This document shows positions 1-8,334 of a DNA stretch of 64,000 bases, piece after piece. Every line of letters begins with the position of its first letter. The first letter of the stretch is position 1. Position numbers and translations under genes: made by a program. The DNA is from Amycolatopsis sp. GM8 (GTDB taxonomy: Bacteria; Actinomycetota; Actinomycetes; Mycobacteriales; Pseudonocardiaceae): NCBI RefSeq assembly GCF_021653975.1, contig NZ_JAJKFK010000006.1:186001-250000 (forward strand). The letters run 5' to 3'. Below the pieces are notes generated by a model, which was not told the origin of the DNA, searched no databases, and saw nothing but the letters and a program-made list of their open reading frames with translations.

Positions 1-165
1 GAGCACGTTCTCGGCGGTCACGATCGTGGTGTCGACCTGGTCGAAGCGGCCGCGGACCTTCGACACCCCCAGGTGCCGCACGACGAATGTCACGTCGGAG
101 TGGGCGCCGTCGATCTTCCAGGTACCGGCGGTGTAGCCGGGGATCTCCGTCGTGGGTGCGCTCAT
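1..165 (-). CDS. YceI family protein, N-terminal part (runs off the window)
   Basis: Only the first 55 codons are present; the gene continues past base 1. The translated start reads MSAPTTEIPGYTAGTWKIDG and goes on with AHSDVTFVVRHLGVSKVRG, the signature N-terminus of the YceI lipocalin-like family, whose members bind long isoprenoid or amide ligands. There is no signal peptide, so this copy is probably cytoplasmic. An AGGAG ribosome site lies just upstream of the ATG at 165. It is divergent from a MarR regulator across a 96-bp gap with two matching inverted repeats, which suggests MarR control. The exact ligand cannot be told from the sequence. Confidence 0.85.
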   Translation of the reverse strand, partial: MSAPTTEIPGYTAGTWKIDGAHSDVTFVVRHLGVSKVRGRFDQVDTTIVTAENVL

Positions 166-197
166 GCCGGGACTCCTTTGCTTAGCCATGCTATCTA

Positions 198-209
198 TTG
201 AGCTCTCAA
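198..209. promoter_or_regulatory. Putative MarR operator, site 1
   Basis: Inverted repeat TTGAG-CT-CTCAA in the YceI/MarR intergenic gap. The wider match shared with site 2 is ATTGAGnnCTCAACC. The two centres are 32 bp apart, about three helical turns, so two dimers could bind the same face. Seen directly; MarR binding is inference. Confidence 0.6.
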
Positions 210-229
210 CCGGACTCTACCAAATCTAA

Positions 230-241
230 TTGAGGGCTCAA
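230..241. promoter_or_regulatory. Putative MarR operator, site 2
   Basis: Inverted repeat TTGAG-GG-CTCAA, the second copy of the ATTGAGnnCTCAACC motif. It lies 20 bp before the MarR start codon and could repress that gene, while site 1 covers the YceI side. Confidence 0.6.
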
Positions 242-261
242 CCAGAGGTAGAATTGTCCGC

Positions 262-771
262 ATGGCGGGAACTCGGTGGCTCAGCGACGAGGAGCAACGC
301 GTCTGGCGTGATTTCTCCGCGGCAGTGGACATGGTACGCGGGCACGTGGAAGGCCGCCTGCAGCGTGATTCCGGGATGCCACACACCTACTACGAGGTGC
401 TCGTCGTGCTGTCCGAGGCGCCCGGCCGCACCCTGCGGATGAGCGAGCTGGCCGAGCGGTGCCGGTCGTCGCGCAGCCGCCTTTCCCACGCCGTGGCGCG
501 GCTGGAGGAGAACGGCTGGGTCCGCCGCGACAGCTGCGCGGCCGACAAGCGCGGCGCCAACGCGACACTCACCGCCGACGGGCTCGCCACGATCGAGGCC
601 GCCGCGCCCGGTCATGTCGAAGCCGTCCGTGAAGCCCTGTTCGACGCGCTGACCCCGGACCAGATGCGTGCGCTCGGTGAGATCGCCGGCGCGATCCGTA
701 ACCGGCTGACCGCGCCGTGCACCGCCGCGATGGCCGAGGCGGACGCGGCCGAGGCCGGTTCCGCGGGATGA
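262..771 (+). CDS. MarR family transcriptional regulator
   Basis: A 169-residue protein with the MarR winged-helix fold. A dimerisation helix runs over about residues 10-35, the recognition helix lies in SELAERCRSSRSRLSHAVARL (about 60-80), and the wing is RRDSCAADKRGANATLTADG. The wing Cys (about residue 93) could be redox-reactive, but the N-terminal sensing Cys of the OhrR type is absent. It is divergent from the YceI gene; two TTGAGnnCTCAA operators lie between them, so it probably represses both itself and yceI. MarR proteins usually release DNA on binding small aromatic or lipidic ligands; the ligand here is unknown. Confidence 0.9.
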   Translation: MAGTRWLSDEEQRVWRDFSAAVDMVRGHVEGRLQRDSGMPHTYYEVLVVLSEAPGRTLRMSELAERCRSSRSRLSHAVARLEENGWVRRDSCAADKRGANATLTADGLATIEAAAPGHVEAVREALFDALTPDQMRALGEIAGAIRNRLTAPCTAAMAEADAAEAGSAG

Positions 772-892
772 ACGGCGCGCCGGGCCACCGGTCGCTGGTC
801 AGGGGTGGTTACGCTGCGCTGGAACGATCCCCATCCCGCACCCAGGTGATATTGACAGCGATGAGCAAGCCCGCACCGTCTGTACAGATCTG

Positions 893-1504
893 ATGCTGAA
901 CATCTTCGCGCGCGCCTCGGTGTCCCGCGCCCTCGACCCGCTCGCCAAGGTGCTGCTGCGCGCCGGCGTCACCCCGAACGTCATGACGGTGCTGGGCACG
1001 GTCGGCGCCATCGCGTCCGCCATCGGGTTCTTCCCGGCCGGGCTGCTGCTGTGGGGCACGTTCACGGTGTGGGGTTTCGCGATGCTGGACCTGGTCGACG
1101 GCGCGATCGCGCGCGCCCGCGGGCACGGCACCCCGTTCGGCGCCGCCCTCGACGCGACCTGCGACCGGCTGGTCGACGGCGTGCTGTTCGCGTGCATCGC
1201 CTGGTGGTGCTTCGTCGACTGGGGCAACCTGCGTGCCGCCGGCGCGACGCTCGGCTGTCTCGTGCTCGGCCAGGTCATCTCGTACGTCAAGGCACGCGCC
1301 GAGGCGGTCGGGCTGGCGGCAGACGGCGGGCTGATCGAGCGCGCCGAGCGACTCATCATCGCGCTCGTCGGGACCGGGCTGCAGGGCTTCGGCGTGCCGT
1401 ACCTGGTCGAGGGCACCCAGTGGCTGCTCCTGGTGCTGTCCGCGGTGACCCTGGTGCAGCGCCTGCTCTCGCTCGCCGCGTCCGCCCGGGGGGCGAATCC
1501 GTGA
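893..1504 (+). CDS. pgsA: CDP-alcohol phosphatidyltransferase (phosphatidylinositol phosphate synthase)
   Basis: A 203-residue integral membrane enzyme expected to join CDP-diacylglycerol and inositol 1-phosphate to make phosphatidylinositol phosphate, the lipid anchor of PIMs. The full family signature DxxDGxxAR...GxxxDxxxD is visible as DLVDGAIARARGHG then GAALDATCDR (about residues 65-95); the acidic residues bind metal and substrate. About six membrane helices fit the hydrophobic pattern. It starts the conserved pgsA-patA-pimA order and its stop overlaps the patA start (GTGA). No clear Shine-Dalgarno precedes ATG 893; a 10-codon reading frame (861-893) ends in TGATG over the start and might couple translation. 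The PIP-synthase assignment rests on synteny. Confidence 0.9.
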   Translation: MLNIFARASVSRALDPLAKVLLRAGVTPNVMTVLGTVGAIASAIGFFPAGLLLWGTFTVWGFAMLDLVDGAIARARGHGTPFGAALDATCDRLVDGVLFACIAWWCFVDWGNLRAAGATLGCLVLGQVISYVKARAEAVGLAADGGLIERAERLIIALVGTGLQGFGVPYLVEGTQWLLLVLSAVTLVQRLLSLAASARGANP

Positions 1505-2424
1505 GTAGCCTGTCCCAGCACGCGAGCGATCTCGCTTACGCCGCGGGCTGGCGGCTGGTCCGGCGGCTGCCCGCCGGGCTGGCCACCGCCGCGTTCGGGC
1601 TGGCGGCGGACTTCGCCACCCGCCGCCGCGGTCCCGGCGTGCTGCAGCTGCGCCGCAATCTCGCGCGGGTGGTGCCGCAGGCGGGCGCGCAGGAACTGGA
1701 CGAGCTGACCCGGCAGGCCATGCGCTCCTACGCCCGCTACTGGCAGGAAGCGTTCCGGCTGCCCACAATGGACGTGAATTCCGTGCGCGGCCGGTTCCAG
1801 AGCGCGCTCACCGGTATGGAGAACCTCGACGCCGCGCTGGGGGAGGGCAACGGTGCCGTGGTCGTGTTGCCGCACATGGGAAACTGGGATGTCGCGGGCC
1901 TGTGGCTGGTCGGCTACGCCGGCTCGTTCACGACCGTGGTGGAGCGCCTGCGACCGGACTCGGTGTACCGCCGGTTCGTGGCGTTCCGCGAATCGCTCGG
2001 GTTCGAGATCCTGCCGGCGTCCGGTGGCACCGGCTCGTTCCGGTTGCTGCTGCGGCGATTGCGGGAGAACAAGGTGGTGTGTCTCGTCGGTGACCGCGAC
2101 CTCACGGGATCCGGGGTGCCCGTGGAGTTCTTCGGTGAGCGCACGACGATGCCCGCCGGTGCCGCCCGGCTCGCGCTGAGCACGGGCGCCGCGCTGCTGC
2201 CGGCCGGCTGCTGGTTCACCGACGACGGCTGGGGCACGCGGATCCACCCGCGCATCCGCGTCACCTCGCGGAGCGAGGTCCCCGCCGCGGTCCAGGCGAC
2301 GGCGGACATCTTCGCCGGGGACATCGCGGCGCATCCCGCGGACTGGCACATGCTGCAGAAGCTGTGGACCGCCGACCTCGACGAGCCCGCACCCGCCGTC
2401 GCGGAGGAGGCGGCGACCGGGTGA
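1501..2424 (+). CDS. patA: PIM acyltransferase (LPLAT family)
   Basis: A 307-residue lysophospholipid-acyltransferase-like protein. The catalytic HxxxxD motif is HMGNWD (about residue 123), and the GDRDLTGSGVPVEFFGE block is the family's substrate-binding region. In mycobacteria PatA acylates the mannose of PIM1/PIM2 on the inner membrane face; position directly after pgsA and before pimA supports that role. The GTG at 1501 is chosen because it overlaps the pgsA stop (GTGA) and begins right where homology starts. The next gene overlaps the same way at 2421, so the three genes are translationally coupled. Confidence 0.9.
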   Translation: MSSLSQHASDLAYAAGWRLVRRLPAGLATAAFGLAADFATRRRGPGVLQLRRNLARVVPQAGAQELDELTRQAMRSYARYWQEAFRLPTMDVNSVRGRFQSALTGMENLDAALGEGNGAVVVLPHMGNWDVAGLWLVGYAGSFTTVVERLRPDSVYRRFVAFRESLGFEILPASGGTGSFRLLLRRLRENKVVCLVGDRDLTGSGVPVEFFGERTTMPAGAARLALSTGAALLPAGCWFTDDGWGTRIHPRIRVTSRSEVPAAVQATADIFAGDIAAHPADWHMLQKLWTADLDEPAPAVAEEAATG

Positions 2425-3563
2425 AGATCGGCATCGTCTGTCCCTATTCGTTCGACGTCCCCGGCGGGGTGCAGGGGCACGTGGTGGACCTCGCGAAGGC
2501 GCTCATCGCGCGCGGCCACGAGGTGTCCGTGCTCGCCCCGGCCGACGAGGACGCGGACCTGCCCGCGTTCGTGCATCCGGCGGGCAAGGCGCTCGGCATC
2601 CCGTACAACGGCTCGGTCGCGCGGCTGCAGTTCGGCCCGGTGTCCTACGCGCGCGTGCGCCGGTGGCTGCGCGACGGCGGTTTCGACGTGCTGCACCTGC
2701 ATGAGCCGGTCGTGCCGAGCCTGTCGCTGCTCGCGCTGAAGGTCGCCGACGGGCCGATCGTGGCGACCTTCCACACCTCGACCCCGCGCTCGCGCACGCT
2801 TTCGGCGTTCCAGCCCGTGCTGCGGCCGCTGCTGGAGAAGATCACCGCCCGGATCGCGGTGTCCGCGCTCGCGCGGCGGGTCCAGGTCGAGCACGCGGGC
2901 GGGGACGCGGTGGAGATCCCGAACGGGGTCGACGTGGACCTGTTCACCCGGGCGTCCCCTTTGGACGGTTACCCGCGCGCGGGCGGCACGCTCGGTTTCG
3001 TCGGCCGGTTCACCGAACCCCGTAAGGGGATGGACGTCCTGCTGGCGGCCGCGCGCCGGATCCTGCCGGAGTTCCCGGAGCTGCGAATTCTGGTCGTCGG
3101 CCGTGGCGAGCCGGAGGAGCTGCGGCGGATGGCCGGGCCGGACCTCGCACCGCACATCGACCTGCTGGGCCAGGTGGACGACGCGACGAAGGCCCGCGCG
3201 CTGCGGAGCGTGGACGTCTACTGCGCGCCGAACCTCGGCGGCGAGAGCTTCGGCATGATCCTGACCGAGGCGATGGCCGCGGGCACCGCGGTTGCCGCGA
3301 GCGGGCTCGACTCGTTCCGCCGCGTGCTCGACGACGGCCGCGCCGGGGTGCTGACCGAACCCGGTGACGCGGGCGCGCTGGCCGATGCCCTGCGGGAGCT
3401 GCTGCACGATCCCGCGCGCCGCGGCTCGCTCGCCGCGGCGGCGGGGGAGCGGGTCGCCATGTACGACTGGCCGGTCGTGGTGACGCAGGTGCTGCGCGTG
3501 TACGAGATCGCGGTGGCGGCCGACCCGCGCCGGGTCAGCGCGCACGAGGAACTGCCGCAATGA
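2421..3563 (+). CDS. pimA: Phosphatidylinositol alpha-mannosyltransferase (GT4)
   Basis: A 380-residue GT-B glycosyltransferase that should transfer the first mannose from GDP-mannose to phosphatidylinositol. The N-terminus IGIVCPYSFDVPGGVQGHV carries the Gly-rich loop of PimA. HLHEP, HTSTP, IPNGVDVDLF and VGRFTEPRKGMDVLL are typical GT4 blocks, and ESFGMILTEAMAAG contains the EX7E nucleotide-sugar motif. Length matches mycobacterial PimA. Start GTG 2421 overlaps the patA stop. It lies in the middle of the PIM operon and overlaps the next gene by ATGA. Confidence 0.93.
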   Translation: MKIGIVCPYSFDVPGGVQGHVVDLAKALIARGHEVSVLAPADEDADLPAFVHPAGKALGIPYNGSVARLQFGPVSYARVRRWLRDGGFDVLHLHEPVVPSLSLLALKVADGPIVATFHTSTPRSRTLSAFQPVLRPLLEKITARIAVSALARRVQVEHAGGDAVEIPNGVDVDLFTRASPLDGYPRAGGTLGFVGRFTEPRKGMDVLLAAARRILPEFPELRILVVGRGEPEELRRMAGPDLAPHIDLLGQVDDATKARALRSVDVYCAPNLGGESFGMILTEAMAAGTAVAASGLDSFRRVLDDGRAGVLTEPGDAGALADALRELLHDPARRGSLAAAAGERVAMYDWPVVVTQVLRVYEIAVAADPRRVSAHEELPQ

Positions 3564-4054
3564 GCGTTTTCGTTGTCCTGCTTGTGGTTCTCGCCGCGAT
3601 CATCCTGTTCGGCGGGCTCTTCCTGGTGGCGACGGCGAACCGGCTCGATCGCCTGCACATCCGGCTGGACGCGGGCTGGGCGGCGCTGGACGCGGCGCTC
3701 GCCCGGCGCGCGGTGGTCGCCCGGACCGTCGCCGCGGGCGCGCCGCTCAGCGCGGAGGCCACGGCGGTGCTGCAGGCCGCCGACACCGCCGAAACCGCGC
3801 GGCGGTCCGAACGCGAGGCCGCGGAGAACGAGCTGACCAAACTGCTGGCCACGGTCCGGCGCGAGCAGCTGCCGCCGCGGCTGGCCGACGAGCTGGCCGA
3901 CGCCGAACAGCGCGTCGTGATCGCCCGGCACGTGCACAACGACGCCGTGCGCGACACGCTTGCCTTGCGGCGCCGGCGAAAAGTGCGCTACTTCAAGCTG
4001 GCCGGCACGGCACCGCGACCGGAGTACTTCGAAATCGTGGAACCCGAGCTGTAG
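3560..4054 (+). CDS. Membrane-anchored coiled-coil protein of the PIM operon
   Basis: 164 residues. One N-terminal membrane helix (FVVLLVVLAAIILFGGLFLV, residues 4-23) is followed by a long helical cytoplasmic region with heptad-like Leu/Ala spacing and a basic end (LRRRRKVRYFKLAG). The pattern recalls LemA-like N-terminal membrane proteins, but I do not recognise a named family. Its ATG overlaps the pimA stop (ATGA), so it is co-expressed with the PIM genes. A supporting membrane role in lipomannan synthesis is only a guess from position. Confidence 0.75.
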   Translation: MSVFVVLLVVLAAIILFGGLFLVATANRLDRLHIRLDAGWAALDAALARRAVVARTVAAGAPLSAEATAVLQAADTAETARRSEREAAENELTKLLATVRREQLPPRLADELADAEQRVVIARHVHNDAVRDTLALRRRRKVRYFKLAGTAPRPEYFEIVEPEL

Positions 4055-4064
4055 CTTGGGGCCT

Positions 4065-4529
4065 ATGACCGACCCTTCCTGCGCGGTCGCGCACGGCGAA
4101 GCCGAGGCGGAGACCGAGACCCGCACCCTGGTGGCGGTGTTCGCCACGCCCGTCGCCGACTACCTGCTCAAGTACGGCAGTGACCTGGGCTATCGCACGG
4201 TGCTGCACGACCCGAAGGACGGCGAGCTGCCCGCGCTCGATCGCACCGCGGACGTGGTCGTCACCGACCACCACCGCGACGAACTCGGCGAGGTGCTGCG
4301 CGACGTCCTCGAGTACCCGGTCCGCTGGATCGGCGTGATGGGTAACCCGCGCCACCCCGGCCCGCATGTCGAGGCGCTCAAACAGCTCGGCGTGGCGCCC
4401 GAGCGGATCGACCGGGTGCACCGGCCGATCGGGCTCAACATCGGGTCCCGCACCCCGCCGGAAATCGCGATCGCCACCCTCGCCGGGCTGCTCGCCGACC
4501 GCAACGGCCGAGCCGGCGGCTTCTTCTAA
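4065..4529 (+). CDS. XdhC C-terminal Rossmann domain protein
   Basis: 154 residues. The C-terminal two thirds match the XdhC Rossmann domain: VAVFATPVADYLLKYGSDLGYRT, a DVVVTDHHRDE stretch, WIGVMGNPRHPGPHVEAL, and the family's closing block PIGLNIGSRTPPEIAIATLAGLLA. XdhC proteins help insert sulfurated molybdenum cofactor into xanthine-dehydrogenase-type enzymes, but the N-terminal XdhC_CoxI domain with its Cys is missing and no molybdoenzyme is nearby. It is therefore a stand-alone nucleotide-binding domain of uncertain role. Start ATG 4065 lies 10 bp after the previous gene. Confidence 0.8.
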   Translation: MTDPSCAVAHGEAEAETETRTLVAVFATPVADYLLKYGSDLGYRTVLHDPKDGELPALDRTADVVVTDHHRDELGEVLRDVLEYPVRWIGVMGNPRHPGPHVEALKQLGVAPERIDRVHRPIGLNIGSRTPPEIAIATLAGLLADRNGRAGGFF

Positions 4530-4530
4530 C

Positions 4531-4583
4531 GCGAGTCCGACACTCGAGACGCCGAGTCCGACACTCCTGCTCGCGAGTTCGAC
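4531..4583. repeat. Dispersed repeat family A, copy 1
   Basis: Three tandem, partly degenerate units built on GCGAGTCCGACACTC with a period of about 21 bp. It fills the gap between the stops of two convergent genes (4529 and 4588). Related copies occur at 7836, 31130, 38616 and 58189. Possible shared terminator or REP-like element. Confidence 0.75.
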
Positions 4584-4587
4584 GCGG

Positions 4588-6705
4588 CTAGCCGGTTTTG
4601 ACTCCTTCGGGCATCGGGTCGAACCGGGCGTGCCGGCGGGTGAAGGTCGCCGTACCCGACGTGAGTGAGCGCAGGTCCGTCGCGTACCGCAGCAGTTCCG
4701 TTGCCGGGACTTCGGCGCGCACGAGCGTCCGCCCGCCGTGTGCCGTCTCGGTGCCGAGCACCCGCCCGCGGCGCGACGACAGGTCGCCGAGCACCGTGCC
4801 CAGGTGGTCGTCCGGCAGCAGCACGGTCACCTCGTCCACCGGCTCCAGCAACGAGATCCGGCCCGCCGCGGCGGCATCCTTGAGCGCCATCGCACCGGCC
4901 GTCTGGAACGCCGCGTCGGACGAGTCGACACTGTGCGCCTTGCCGTCGACGAGCGTCACCCGGATGTCCACCACCGGGTTCCCGGTCGCCAGCCCGCGGG
5001 CCAGCTGCGCGCGCACGCCCTTCTCCACGCTCGGGATGAACTGGTGCGGCACCGCGCCGCCGACGATCCGGTCCACGAACTCGAAACCACTGCCACGCGG
5101 GAGCGGCTCGACCTGGATGTCGCACACCGCGTACTGACCGTGCCCGCCGGACTGCTTCACATGCCGGCCGTGGCCCTTCGCCGGGCTCACGAACGTCTCG
5201 CGGAGGCTGATCTTCACCGGCTCGGTGTCGACCTCCGCGCCGCCCGCCCGCAACCGGGACAGCACGACGTCCGCGTGCGCCTCGCCCATGCACCACAGCA
5301 CCAGCTGGCCGGTTTCGGCGTTGCGTTCCAGCCGCAGCGTCGGATCACCCGCGACGAGCCGGGAAAGGTTGCGCGCCAACGTGTCCTCGTCACTGCGGTT
5401 GTGCGCGACGATCGCCACCGGCAGCAGCGGCTCGGGCATCGTCCACGGCCGCATCAGCACCGGGTCGTCCGGCGAGGACACGGTGTCGCCGGTCTCCGCC
5501 GAGCCGATCTTGGTGAGCGCGCACAGGTCGCCGGCCACGCAGTAGGGCACTTCGCGCAGGTTCGCGCCCAGCGGTGAGTACAGGTGCGCGACCCGTTCGT
5601 CGGCGTCGTGGTCCTCGTGGCCGCGTTCGGCGAGCCCGTGCCCGGACACGTGCACGGGCTTCTCCGGCCGCAGCGTGCCCGAGAAGACGCGCACCAGCGA
5701 CACCCGCCCGACGTAGGAGTCCACCGCGGTGCGCACGACCTCCGCGGCCAGTGGCCCGCCCGGGTCCGCGCGCAACCCGTCGTGCGGGCGGCCGTCGACC
5801 GCGCTGACCTCCGGCACCGGATGCTCCAGCGGGGACGGGAACGCGCGGGCGATCCCGTCGAGCACCTCGGCGAGGCCGAGGCCGCTGGTCGCGCACACCG
5901 GGATGACGGGGTGCAGGGTGCCGCCCGCGACCGCGATCTCCAGGTCCGAGATCAACGTCGCCTCGGGGATCTCCTCACCCGCGAGGTAGCGGTCCATCAG
6001 ACCCTCGTCCTCGCTCTCGGCGATGATCCCCTCGATCAGCTCGTTGCGGGCTTCGGCCATCCGGTCCAGGTCCGCCGGGTCGGGCTCGGCGAGCGCCGGC
6101 GGATAGCCCTGCGAGTAGTCGTAGCGCCGCTGCGTGATCAGCCCGACCAGGCCCGGTCCGTTCCCGCTCGAAGGCAGGTACAGCGGCAGCACCCCGGCGC
6201 CGAACGCCTCCTGGCACGCGGCGATCTCGGTCATCACGTCGGCGCGGTGGTGGTCGGTCCGCGCGATGACCACCGCGCGCGGCATGCCGACCGCGGCGCA
6301 CTCCTCCCACAGTGTGACCGTCGCAGGGTCCACGCCCTCGGCCGCGCACACGACGAACAGGGCCGCGTCGGCGGCGCGCAGCCCGGCGCGCAGCTCGCCG
6401 ACGAAGTCCGCGTAGCCGGGGGTGTCGATGAGGTTGATCTTGACGCCGTGGTGCAGGACCGGCGCCACCGACAGGCCCACCGACCGCTGCTGGCGGACCG
6501 CGGCCGGGTCGTGGTCGCAGACCGTGGTGCCCTCCACGACGGAACCGGCCCTGCTCACGGTGCCGGAAACCGCGAGCAGGGCCTCGGTGAGAGTGGTCTT
6601 GCCGGAACCCGATGGGCCGACCAGGACGACATTGCGCAGCATGCGGGGGTCGTCTACAGCGACCGCGGCCCCGGCATCACCGTTTCTGGACTGCTTTTCG
6701 GGCAT
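4588..6705 (-). CDS. fusA2: Elongation factor G-like GTPase (EF-G2 type)
   Basis: A 705-residue translational GTPase paralogous to EF-G. G1 is GPSGSGKTTL (residues 30-39), G3 is DTPGYADF, and the EF-G domain II-V pattern follows, with LRETFVSPAKGHGRHVKQSGGHGQY in domain IV and GRVLGTETAHGGRTLVRAEVPATELLRYATDLRSLT at the C-terminus. The G4 box NKxD is replaced by ARTDHH, as in actinobacterial EF-G2 proteins, whose ribosomal role is unclear; it is unlikely to be the main translocase. GGGGAGG precedes ATG 6705. It stands alone, divergent from pdxS and convergent with the XdhC-like gene. Confidence 0.9.
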   Translation of the reverse strand: MPEKQSRNGDAGAAVAVDDPRMLRNVVLVGPSGSGKTTLTEALLAVSGTVSRAGSVVEGTTVCDHDPAAVRQQRSVGLSVAPVLHHGVKINLIDTPGYADFVGELRAGLRAADAALFVVCAAEGVDPATVTLWEECAAVGMPRAVVIARTDHHRADVMTEIAACQEAFGAGVLPLYLPSSGNGPGLVGLITQRRYDYSQGYPPALAEPDPADLDRMAEARNELIEGIIAESEDEGLMDRYLAGEEIPEATLISDLEIAVAGGTLHPVIPVCATSGLGLAEVLDGIARAFPSPLEHPVPEVSAVDGRPHDGLRADPGGPLAAEVVRTAVDSYVGRVSLVRVFSGTLRPEKPVHVSGHGLAERGHEDHDADERVAHLYSPLGANLREVPYCVAGDLCALTKIGSAETGDTVSSPDDPVLMRPWTMPEPLLPVAIVAHNRSDEDTLARNLSRLVAGDPTLRLERNAETGQLVLWCMGEAHADVVLSRLRAGGAEVDTEPVKISLRETFVSPAKGHGRHVKQSGGHGQYAVCDIQVEPLPRGSGFEFVDRIVGGAVPHQFIPSVEKGVRAQLARGLATGNPVVDIRVTLVDGKAHSVDSSDAAFQTAGAMALKDAAAAGRISLLEPVDEVTVLLPDDHLGTVLGDLSSRRGRVLGTETAHGGRTLVRAEVPATELLRYATDLRSLTSGTATFTRRHARFDPMPEGVKTG

Positions 6706-6915
6706 GGCAGGCCTCCCCGGGACTTCGGCGTCTGTTCATGGTGTGCCTTCGATCACACACCCGTCGGACACGCCCCGGCAACCCCGTGTCCACCAGGACA
6801 CCCGTCTGCCGGTCCCGGTGGCGAAAGTGGCCTTCCGGAATCGTGGCTTACTGGCCTGGGGAAGCGGTCCACCTGGTTCTAAACTGGACGTGTACCCCAT
6901 TCGAAAGGCGTGGTC

Positions 6916-7830
6916 GTGTCCGAAGTTCAGTCCTCTGGTTCGCATGAGTCCGAGCGTGGCACCGCGCGCGTCAAGCGCGGGATGGCGGAGATGCTCAAGG
7001 GTGGCGTGATCATGGACGTGGTCACCGCCGAGCAGGCGAAGATCGCCGAGGACGCGGGCGCGGTGGCCGTGATGGCGCTGGAGCGGGTGCCGGCCGACAT
7101 CCGCGCGCAGGGCGGGGTGGCGCGGATGAGCGACCCGGACCTGATCGACGGCATCATCGAGGCGGTGTCGATCCCGGTGATGGCGAAGGCGCGGATCGGG
7201 CACTTCGTCGAGGCGCGGGTGCTGCAGGCGCTCGGGGTGGACTACGTCGACGAGTCCGAGGTGCTCACGCCGGCCGACTACGCCAACCACATCGACAAGT
7301 GGGCGTTCACCGTGCCGTTCGTGTGCGGGGCGACGAACCTGGGCGAGGCGCTGCGGCGGATCAACGAGGGCGCCGCGATGATCCGCTCGAAGGGCGAGGC
7401 CGGCACCGGCGACGTGTCGAACGCGACCACGCACATGCGCCAGATCCGCGCCGAGATCAAGCGGCTCACGTCGCTGCCGGAGGACGAGCTGTACGTCGCG
7501 GCGAAGGAGCTGCAGGCGCCGTACGAGCTGGTGCGCGAGGTGGCCGAGCGGGGGAAGCTGCCGGTCGTGCTGTTCACCGCCGGCGGTATCGCGACCCCGG
7601 CCGACGCGGCGATGATGATGCAGCTCGGCGCGGAAGGCGTGTTCGTGGGCTCGGGCATCTTCAAGTCGGGCGACCCGGCGAAACGCGCCGAGGCGATCGT
7701 CAAGGCCACCACGTTCCACGACGACCCGGACCTGATCGCCAAGTTCTCGCGCGGCCTGGGTGAGGCCATGGTCGGCATCAACGTGGACGACGTCCCCGAA
7801 CCCCACCGCCTCGCCGACCGCGGCTGGTAA
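6916..7830 (+). CDS. pdxS: Pyridoxal 5'-phosphate synthase lyase subunit PdxS
   Basis: A 304-residue (beta/alpha)8 enzyme making PLP from ribose 5-phosphate, glyceraldehyde 3-phosphate and ammonia. Both catalytic lysines are visible in context: [10 protein letters not shown] and [11 protein letters not shown]. The phosphate-binding [10 protein letters not shown] and [15 protein letters not shown] blocks are intact, and the N-terminal [17 protein letters not shown] is diagnostic. GTG 6916 is preferred over GTG 6910 because AAGG at 6905-6908 then has a 7-nt spacing. Its glutaminase partner pdxT lies 0.5 kb downstream, separated by two small opposite-strand genes. Confidence 0.97.
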   Translation: MSEVQSSGSHESERGTARVKRGMAEMLKGGVIMDVVTAEQAKIAEDAGAVAVMALERVPADIRAQGGVARMSDPDLIDGIIEAVSIPVMAKARIGHFVEARVLQALGVDYVDESEVLTPADYANHIDKWAFTVPFVCGATNLGEALRRINEGAAMIRSKGEAGTGDVSNATTHMRQIRAEIKRLTSLPEDELYVAAKELQAPYELVREVAERGKLPVVLFTAGGIATPADAAMMMQLGAEGVFVGSGIFKSGDPAKRAEAIVKATTFHDDPDLIAKFSRGLGEAMVGINVDDVPEPHRLADRGW

Positions 7831-7835
7831 CCCGC

Positions 7836-7874
7836 GCGAGTCCGACGTTCACGACGGCGAGTTCGATGTTCAGG
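7836..7874. repeat. Dispersed repeat family A, copy 2
   Basis: Two degenerate units (GCGAGTCCGACGTTC then GCGAGTTCGATGTTC) directly after the pdxS stop. It ends over the restored stop codon (7870-7872) of the frameshifted small gene on the other strand, so it again separates convergent genes. Confidence 0.65.
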
Positions 7875-8035
7875 TGTCCCGGTCCTCTCGGACGGTGGCG
7901 GCGATGATCTCGCGAGGCACGCCGTCCGCCCGGCGCTTCGGCCCGCTCGAGGAATTCGGCCACGCTCGGGCCATCGGCGAACTCGGCCCACTGGCGTTCG
8001 AGATCTGCCTCGAGGTCGTGGCGTTTGCCGGTCAT
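7870..8035 (-). pseudogene. Small paralogue of the 8032-8226 gene, broken by a frameshift
   Basis: From ATG 8035 the frame reads MTGKRHDLEADLERQWAEFA then DGPSVAEFLE, which aligns with the neighbouring 64-residue protein. After about residue 31 the open frame becomes low-complexity Arg-rich sequence and runs into pdxS. In a shifted frame the homology continues as SGPKRRADGVPREIIAATVR then EDRDT and a stop at 7870-7872, matching RYRADGLPGDLIVESLRASR of the paralogue. The total, 166 nt, is one base over a multiple of three (one inserted or two deleted bases near 7943). Either a real decaying gene or an assembly error. The C-terminal IIAATVREDRD resembles the tail of some type II antitoxins; function unknown. 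Confidence 0.6.
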
Positions 8036-8226
8036 GCGCCGTCCAGCTGGGTTTCGCGTTCATCGCGGCTGGCACGAAGCGATTCGACGATGAGGTCGCC
8101 CGGGAGGCCGTCGGCGCGATACCGATCCATGTCGTCGAGGATCTCCGCCATCGTCGGACCGCCTGCGGACTCGGTTCGCTGGCGGTCGAGGTACGCCTCG
8201 AAGTCGAAGGGGCCGCCATCGGTCAT
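8032..8226 (-). CDS. Small acidic hypothetical protein (antitoxin-like tail)
   Basis: 64 residues, acidic and helical: MTDGGPFDFEAYLDRQRTES, then PTMAEILDDMDRYRADGLPG and a charged LRASRDERETQ end. I do not recognise a named family. The pattern (MAEIL..., then a short linker, then a charged helix) resembles the toxin-binding tail of small antitoxins, but no toxin gene is adjacent. Its stop overlaps the start of the downstream, frameshifted paralogue (ATGA), so the pair arose by tandem duplication. It lies opposite in strand to pdxS and pdxT and divides them. Confidence 0.6.
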   Translation of the reverse strand: MTDGGPFDFEAYLDRQRTESAGGPTMAEILDDMDRYRADGLPGDLIVESLRASRDERETQLDGA

Positions 8227-8334
8227 GGCGTCAAGGCTAGCGCCCGGCACCGACAGGAAACCGCGTCGTTGTGCGTCCGTGTCGCGGTGCGACGCGGTGT
8301 GAAACCGCAGCTTAGAGTGGACTGAGGAGGTCGG

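Noticed and set aside
4065..4529. Complete XdhC molybdenum-cofactor chaperone
   Set aside because: The N-terminal XdhC_CoxI domain is missing and no molybdoenzyme genes are close.
7778..7869. Extension of the small minus-strand gene into pdxS
   Set aside because: The tail is Arg-rich frame noise caused by the frameshift; the corrected frame stops at 7870.
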